Assembly (NCBI GenBank): GCA_010093485.1
Contig: MU001496.1
Span: 1,245,666 to 1,309,665 of the forward strand
Source: Karstenula rhodostoma CBS 690.94
Taxonomy: Eukaryota; Ascomycota; Dothideomycetes; Pleosporales; Didymosphaeriaceae
Direction of reading: 5' to 3'
DNA length: 64,000 bases
The notes under the pieces were generated by a model, which was not told where the DNA came from, did not search any database, and saw nothing but the letters and a program-made list of their open reading frames with translations. A program made the translations under genes and the position numbers. Shown here one piece after another: positions 57,748 through 64,000 of this stretch (positions within the stretch are counted from its first letter, which is position 1; the number at the start of each line of letters is the position of its first letter).

Positions 57748-57962
57748 CTCTTATAGGAACATAGAGACCGGATGCAAGCTAAGGCTTTTGCTAGTTAGAT
57801 ATAGAATAGCTAATCTTAGAGTAACTCAGACCAAATGTGGTACTTCGCGAGCTTGGGCAAGCCGCGGCAAAACTCGATAAAGGAACTTAGTGGGGTGAGA
57901 GTAACTCAGACTACTATACAAGTTTATAATCTTGTCCTAATACTGTATCGCCGGTGTTCACC
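57748..57962 (+). repeat. TIR element copy D, interrupted by insert S3
   Basis: Starts CTCTTATAGGAACATAGAGA and follows the family to GCCGGTGTTCACC, then diverges before the right terminal repeat. It is split by the 66-bp insert S3 with its 14-bp duplication. Confidence 0.75.
57818..57911 (+). repeat. Short retroposon-like insert S3, nested, with 14-bp target duplication
   Basis: AGAGTAACTCAGAC stands at 57818-57831 and 57898-57911; it occurs once (as GAGTAACTCAG) at this place in the uninterrupted TIR copies. The 66-bp insert begins CAAATGTGGTACTTCGCGAG and ends CTTAGTGGGGTG. The nesting proves insertion and gives the order of events. Confidence 0.85.
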
Positions 57963-58973
57963 CCCGACCTCTGCATGTCTAAAGACCTAAAAACAACAGA
58001 ATAAGCTGGCTTCAACACAAGAGGTATGCGATGACGCTAGCGCGAGTTGCGCTGTTCTGGGCTTGGTCGGAGTGTCACCGTTATGTTCCGGCCAAACCGG
58101 TCCCATGCATATAAGCTCTCTACGATAGCCCTTTAATTTTTTTTCCGCACACTGTCACGACCACTAAGGTAATGACGCATGTCCTCAGGCATCCATGAAT
58201 TCGACTCCGTGGCTGGACGGTGTGGAGAGATAGGTCGCGCCGTGTTGCCTGTCTTGATAGAAACATAGTGTCGATGATAATGCTCATCACCACTGTGGCT
58301 CCACACGTGCATTTGAACGTCCCGTCTAGGTTGACATGGCTGGGCGTATTTATATCCCTTCTCATTCGCATCATGGCTCTTCTTTCTTCTTCACACATCG
58401 GCGCCCAGTTCTATCTGGCTAAAACTGGGGAGAGAGCAGGACAATGGGAAGTGGTCTGGGGCATAAAAATACGGCGGAGGCGGGGATGGGACGTGGTCTG
58501 GGCGTTGAAAAGGGAGGATGATGCACATCCATGGGGCGTGGTCTGGGCGTCAAAGCCTGAACCGCATTTTCATGGGCGCTCTTCTGGTGGCTCTGAAATA
58601 TGAAGACGATGGCGATCATGGTATGTGAATCTGGGCGTCGAAATAACGTTCATATATCTACTATGATGTACTCTGGATGTACCTTTGTTTACCACTCGAT
58701 GGCGACAGGGTCGCATATTGCCGGATGCTTGCGGATGCTCACGGATGCTCACGGCAAATGTCGGGAATTGGCGGCAGTACTGACCTCAGCTCACTGTCGC
58801 CTCACCATCACCCACAAACGGTCAGTCGCAAAGCAATACCGAAGGAACATTGTCGACTACACAGTGTATATGTCTGTCGGATTGCATGCCCCTCCGCCAT
58901 CCATGAATTCGACTCCATCGTGTCTGCCCGCCATGATGAGCTGTGAGCAAGAACTAAGAAAGCACTTCCAGGT

Positions 58974-60300
58974 TCACATGGAGGACCCTCCACGGCACCG
59001 ATCGACCTGAATCTCACACTGACCCACGGCGTGCCAAAGGGTGTCATCTCCTTCCACACCCTTGTCGTACTGGAGCGTCAACTTCCGGAGCTTCTTATCG
59101 CCAAGCTCATTGCGACCAACCCGCTCAATAATAGCTTTCGCTAGAGTATCCGAGGCCTTGGTGGCGCTCTTGATAGTGACATGCTCGAACTCCAACAATC
59201 CATCACATATAAACTCCCCTTGCTCATTGTCAAAGAGGAACGCAGCCTCGGGCGCGTCGATATGCTCACCCCTGCCCCCTGGGGCAACTCTACTGAATGG
59301 CTCAGTTTTCGCGTCGGAATTGCTGCAGAGCTCCATCCTGGCTGCCACGCCTTCGTTTCCCAGCACCCGACTCAAGCGTTGGAACGATACCGTGTCGCTC
59401 GTCGCAATTTGAGGACCCACCAAACGCACGACTAGACTCTCAAGCTTATTCGTCAGTGGGAGGAAAGTATATCCGTTCATCCTCCACAAAGACGTGAAAC
59501 TCGTCCTCGTACCGGTCTGCTGTTCCCTCAAGCACTTCCCGGTAGGAAATTGTGATTAGAGAGAGGGGGATGTCCACTTCAATATGCTTGAAGTGATCCA
59601 GCTGTTCAGAAACGTAGCGGTGAGGCGCATTCTCCTGTTGTAGGGAGATGAAACTCCATACATAGTCACCGCGGGCTGCCAGCGAGCGAGAGACGTCTTC
59701 CCCGTGTAGCTGTCTTTTCGCATAATATACTCGACAATGGTCAGGTCACGGAGCTGGGGAAGTCGCATGAGAACCATTCCAGCGATGATACAAGGGTCTG
59801 CCCAGGCGATTGCGCTGTCTTCGGAAAAACCGTCGTCGATCAGGTCGATCATCAAAGGCTTTCGCTTTGTTGCTGAGGGAAGAGACCGGAATCATCGCGA
59901 GTTCGTCTTTCTTGCTTGTCTGCATGATCATCAGAGAGGCTTTTTGGGCGTTTGCCGAAAGATGGGGAAGTTCGACAATGGTGTTGAGGTAGGCGGTAAT
60001 AGCTCCAGCCCTGTGTGGGATCCTCGGTTCCTGTGGTTGGATCTATCACTGATGTACGACAATAGCCTGTGTACCGATCGACGCACAGAACCTTGGAGAC
60101 TTCTACAACTATAGATCTGCTCGCATACGGGTCGAGGTCCACACAAACTTGGATATCTCGATAACCATGGTATCTTCAAGCCAGTCGACGATGACGGAGT
60201 TCCCAAGGTTCTCGTACAGCATCTGGTGGGCCCGCCCAGATGATGCTCGCACTGAAGAAATGCTACCCGCATACAACCAACTGCCGCGAACTTGTGACAT
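58974..60300 (-). pseudogene. F-box/LRR-like gene with several frame breaks
   Basis: Minus-strand coding blocks follow one another in changing frames. From the 5' end: MSQVRGSWLYAGSISSVRAS to IEISKF; then DLDPYASRSIVVEVSKVLC; then a block with LPHLSANAQKASLMIMQTSK; then MMIDLIDDGFSEDSAIAW with LMRLPQLRDLTIVEYIMRKD; then APHRYVSEQLDHFKHIEVDI to YFPPTDE; then KLESLVVRLVGPQIATSDTV to the stop at 58974. No intron signals fit most junctions, so small indels are the likely cause. The leucine-rich segments (MRLPQLRDLTIVEY) suggest F-box/LRR ancestry. Confidence 0.5.
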
Positions 60301-60868
60301 GTGGGGATCCTAGGGCCGTGGAGCGCCCGCCAGGAGGAGCGAGTGTAGGGGTGATCGGTGGGGTGGGTCATGTGTGGGCTCTGGGACTATCGTCGTCGCT
60401 CCACATGTGACGGCGACAGTTCCTTGTAGAATATCAGGCATTCGGGCAATTCCTTCTACAGTCAGTCCCCCATCGCCAGGCCATCGATTAGCGTGCAGTC
60501 TCCCTATACATCCTGTCCATCCGAAAAAGCTACACGTCATGTTGTCACTTGGCCACCGAGTTCTTTTACTGTGTTTTGCCGCGGCTTGCCCGAGCGCGCG
60601 AAGCATCAAATTTTGTTGTCACTTGGAGCGCTACCAGTATGTACCCACAGCGTACTCATTACTTCCTGATCATGCTTTCCTGAAGTGGTGTATTGATTCT
60701 ACATGTGATGGAAGCCCCACCGATCGCGGCCATACGCGCGCATAGTCTCTGGTGCCGTGTCATGAGCAGGCTCAAAGTCGACGAAGCGTGGAAAGTTGAG
60801 CTCCTTCGATGTTGTTACATTCGCCAGGCATCATCACTCCACGCTAGAACACGTGCTTTCGTCTTCGA
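60301..60868. other. Between two pseudogenes, insert S4 only
   Basis: No gene. Contains insert S4 (60540-60626). Confidence 0.5.
60540..60626 (-). repeat. Short retroposon-like insert S4 with 13-bp target duplication
   Basis: TGTTGTCACTTGG stands at 60540-60552 and 60614-60626. Between lie 61 bp which, reverse-complemented, read AAAATTTGATGCTTCGCGCG..GCAAGCCGCGGCAAAACA.. to ACTCGGTGG, same family as S1-S3 in opposite orientation. Confidence 0.8.
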
Positions 60869-61935
60869 CTATCTCTTTCCACACCTGTTCTTCTTCCATT
60901 TCCAGGCCGTCATTAGGTGTTGTCTCTTCCTCGACCCCGTTTTCACCGACAGAGCCTCCTTTGCTTTCGTCGCCTCGATTCGATACATTTGTACGTGAGC
61001 CTCGCCCAGTCGTCTTTCCTCCGAGGTGATTTTGTCGTGGCGAATCGTGAGGTCCAAGTTGACAGGGTATGTGCGCAGTGAAAGCATACGATGAAGCTCC
61101 CCACCAACCCCGCCTCCGTGGTTGCTCTTTTGACGTTCTGCCTCTCGTTTTGCCCTGCCCAGCTTTGAGATGTCAGTAACTGATAGTCCATCGACAAAGG
61201 ATACTTACTTCGTCTAGGAACTTTTCTTTGGACCATTGCAGCACTTCGAGGACCTTCTTCCGCAACACCCCATAGTCTATGATGTTAAGTAGACGTGTAG
61301 TCTTTGTTAGCTTGAGATGCTGCATCGTTGTTGTCTTCACATCCAGCAATCCATTTGCGTACATTTTGAAGACCTACACGTTGTCAGTTTGTCCGTACCG
61401 GATCACCCGATCCTTGGTCTGTTCGAAGACCGCCGTGTTCCAAGATTAGTCTAGCATGACGACGGCCTTAGCCGCAGTCAAGCTGATTCCGACGCCGCCT
61501 CTTCTGCTCGTTAGTAGCATGGCACTAGCATCGTCCCCTTCTTGGAAGTCCCGGACCGCCATCTGCCTCTGTTCTGTCCCAATGGTGCCATCAAATCGCG
61601 CCGCTACAATCGATGCCGTTCGAAGGCCTACGCCGAGGGCATCGAGGGTGCAGAGATAGTTGGAGAGAATTACAACGCTTTGCTTCCGTATTAATATAAA
61701 CTCTTTTACAAGAGCAATAACAACGCGTAGTTGCGTCGATTGTGTCCATGCATTGTTGCCCAGTTGCTGCTTAAAGTTTACCCGTCTGGACTCTAACTTT
61801 GAGAACTCTTCTTTGTCGTCGATGATTTGGTCGTAGTGTGCAATTGGGTGTTTGTAAGTGCGACTTGGTGAATAGCACTTGAAGCCGCATCGAGCTGCGG
61901 AATCCGCACAAATGCACTAAGCATATATAGGTAGC
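60869..61935 (-). pseudogene. SNF2/Rad5-type helicase, C-terminal fragment with in-frame stops
   Basis: Minus-strand translation gives the helicase C-terminal lobe: SVVILSNYLCTLDALGVGL, ARFDGTIGTEQRQMAVRDF, motif V-like TSRRGGVGISLTAA, motif VI-like QTKDRVIRYGQTDNV, then MYANGLLDVKTTTMQHLKL. It is dead: stop codons fall inside LD*SWN (61446-61448) and DNV*VFK (61374-61376), a frameshift separates ASSAIHQ from the following RTYKHPIAHYDQIIDDKEEF, and the 5' two-thirds are missing beyond TIR element copy E. A relic intron (about 61157-61208, GTAAGT, CTGAC) remains. SNF2-type ATPases remodel chromatin or act in repair; this copy is probably a pseudogene of a repeated lineage-specific helicase. 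Confidence 0.8.
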
Positions 61936-62076
61936 CTCTTATGGGAGCATGAAGACCGGATGTAAGTTGAGGCATTCGCCGACAGATACAGTTAATCCTG
62001 GAGTGACTCAGGCTACTATACGAGTTTACAATCTTGACCTAATACTGTATCGCCGGTGTTCACCTTCCCGTGAGAG
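61936..62076 (+). repeat. TIR element copy E (MITE-like)
   Basis: Begins CTCTTATGGGAGCATGAAGA and ends CACCTTCCCGTGAGAG, 141 bp. It lies at the broken 5' end of the helicase pseudogene, in antisense orientation to it. Confidence 0.8.
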
Positions 62077-64000
62077 ATAGCTTTGCGTTGCACTGATCAA
62101 ATCTTCAACAATGGACCGTTCCCATCCCATTCTTCACCCTCGACGGAAGATGCGGACATATCAAGACGTACGCCTCAACCTGCGCTGATCGCTAGAAATC
62201 ATAGACATGAATATTGTCCGCTATACCTGCATCGTGGCTTTTGGCCTTGTCTTCTTTGCTGGTGCAGCTGTTATGCTTAATGTTGCCGCTATAATAATTA
62301 TGTAGACCCTCTTTCCAGACACTATAAATTACTATTATTAAGACATCTAAGTCTTTGAGACGCACATGTTCACATGTTTATAGTCCTTTGCCTGTTAGCT
62401 CTACCCTACGCTATTTTGCGCGACGCCGGAAGAGCAGGCATAGAGTAAGGTCTCCTGTATTAGCTTGAACACGTGCTGGTTAGGTAACGCACGTGGGATT
62501 GCAGCGGATTGACGATATTTTGTGTTAAGGAGTAGTGTGCGCGCTGGTCGCTGGTGCCTAGGATGGATTGAACTATGGACCCAGGGCAAGGAGGCTTGAA
62601 AGCGCACAAACGCAGTTCAGATAAAGGGGTAAGATTACGTTATTAGGCTAAAGGATAGGCTTAGCCTGTTTACGCGCGCACTTCAGATTTTCCGAGTAAA
62701 AACAAATTACCTCGACATCGTCACCCCCGACCTACCCACCACATGTCTAAGAAAAAAGAAACCTCTTCATTCTGAGAAGGATGGGATTCGAACCCACGCT
62801 CTTTCGAACTGCGGATCTAGGTTTGGAGGAACCTAAACACAGCGCCTTAACCGCTCGGCCACCTTCCCTGTGGATTAATATCAATGTTCAGCAATCAAAT
62901 ACTTATATTCATGTGATTAGATTGCGTGATAGGAATCAGGGTTGACACGAAAAGAATGGCGGGTGTTGAGCGACTAGAAAGTAGAACACACGATCCACAG
63001 GCACTAGCGAAGCGGGGCAGAGTCGGAACGAGAAATTTGGGGCTTACATTAGATTCATACTCTAGAGGATGGCGAAACAACAACCACTTTCCTCGTCTTG
63101 CTTGATTTATCAATCAGTGCCTACATATGCTGTTTAACAATTTTTTTACTCAGTCTCTAGATGAATCTCATATCTCCAACTATAATAACAAGTATGGTCT
63201 GGATATACTGCTGCTGCACTGCGTTTAATTGCGGTACCATCGTGGGCAGCGAGCAGATCGACAATCTTACAAGATTCGTAAATACACACACCGTCTTCTA
63301 ATATACAAGGCTGCCTTATATCGTTATAGAACCTGTGCGCAAGGTTTCGGCACTCTGTTGCCGTAGCCGCGGCCACTACTGTTAACCCTGAGACTGACGC
63401 GATGTCGTCGCATATCCTGAGCTATAGATATTGCATATGCGATTGCTTAAGGCGCATCTTGAAAAAATAAAAGGATAAATCTATTGCGCCTATATAATAC
63501 AGATAGACTCTTAGGCCCGACCTCCATGACCTGTTCTCTTGACAAGGCAGATATCTATGGTAGTCCTCCACAAAACTGCACTTCATGGTAAGCTTACCAA
63601 AGTGTGTGAACACCAGCGTCAGTCTATCAGGCTAGAAATCGACAGAGACATTATAGGTTGAGTTGCTACAGCATATATCTGACGTTGATTCTTCAACAAG
63701 ATGAGCAGTATGGGCTGAGACAGCTGCAGCAGTGACCTAACTAGGTACTGGCCCAAATACGATATTACAGAAGCGCCAAAGGCTAGACGTATATCTACCG
63801 CCCGCCTGCCTGTTACAACTCTTCCAGCTGTACACCAAAACGCAAGACAAGGAGTTGTACCCAACAAAAAATATGGTGAGTTACCGTATCCGAGCTCCTC
63901 CTACCAATGCTGACACCCTACCTGTAACATTCGTCACCGGCTCCGGACGCTGCACAGACCGACAAGACCATATACACCATCGTAGACGACGCGAAGAAGG
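62077..64000. other. AT-rich region, no gene except tRNA-Leu
   Basis: Low-GC sequence with many TATA runs and only short frames. No protein family motif seen. The tRNA at 62773-62868 is the only supported gene. Confidence 0.5.
62773..62868 (-). tRNA. tRNA-Leu (UAG) with intron
   Basis: Complete cloverleaf on the minus strand: acceptor GGGAAGG/CCTTCTC with one G-U pair, discriminator A; D-arm TGGCCGAGCGGTTAAGGC; anticodon stem CTGTG/CGCAG with loop TTTAGG..C. A 17-nt intron lies 3' of position 37, giving anticodon UAG; long variable arm as in tRNA-Leu; T-arm GTGGG TTCGAAT CCCAT. All conserved bases are present. Confidence 0.9.

Larger units (their letters stand above)
57302..58973. other. Repeat-containing intergenic region, no gene seen
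   Basis: Contains TIR element copy D with nested insert S3. At 58450-58551 a motif GTGGTCTGGG occurs three times at about 45-bp spacing. ATCCATGAATTCGACTCC stands at about 58190 and again at about 58900 (one base differs after it), indicating a local duplication. No coding frame supported. Confidence 0.45.

Overview
The window is nuclear DNA of a filamentous ascomycete (Pezizomycotina, probably Dothideomycetes; the class is inferred from gene content and not proven). Genes carry introns of about 44-110 bp with GT..AG ends and CTAAC/CTGAC branch points. Housekeeping genes are fungal in type (NAR1, TMA7, ZPR1, DBR1, BCD1, a DENN protein, a kinesin). A large class V chitinase with LysM and chitin-binding modules is present. 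Exon joins below were worked out by hand from splice signals and reading phase; every spliced model called as intact closes in frame.

Layout. 1-3.9 kb: NAR1 (-, running off the left edge) divergent from a family 25 glycosyltransferase (+). 4.2-6.5 kb: decayed zinc-finger gene with repeat insertions, then gene-free DNA. 6.5-13.7 kb: a 1441-residue killer-toxin-type chitinase (-) divergent from a small secreted protein (+) with an LxGC..His motif; this pair is the most interesting item in the window. 14.8-22.9 kb: LRR-like protein (+) convergent with a 1718-residue kinesin (-). 22.9-28.4 kb: gene desert. 28.4-34.5 kb: BCD1 (-) and a DENN/AEX-3 protein (+). 35.8-40.5 kb: repeat-rich island with orphan genes, gene remnants, a decayed tRNA and repeats. 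40.5-45.8 kb: hypothetical protein (-), sugar transporter (-), TMA7 (+). 46.8-47.1 kb: small Ser-rich protein (-). 48.5-57.3 kb: dense housekeeping block: DBR1 (-), Rpr2-type RNase P subunit (+), ZPR1 (+), PPIL3-type cyclophilin (-), arrestin-fold protein (+), small conserved protein (-). 57.4-64 kb: second degenerate island with F-box/LRR-like and SNF2-helicase pseudogenes, repeats and an intron-containing tRNA-Leu.

Two dispersed repeat families recur, mostly in or beside the degenerate islands. One is a ~145-bp element with CTCTCAYGGGAA terminal inverted repeats (five copies). The other is a 41-95 bp retroposon-like sequence with one fixed end, one variable end and perfect 13-15 bp target duplications; one copy is nested inside a copy of the first family.

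Functional themes: RNA processing (BCD1, DBR1, Rpr2), cytosolic Fe-S assembly (NAR1), translation (TMA7, ZPR1), membrane traffic and transport (DENN, arrestin, sugar transporter), and chitin-directed secretion (chitinase plus companion).
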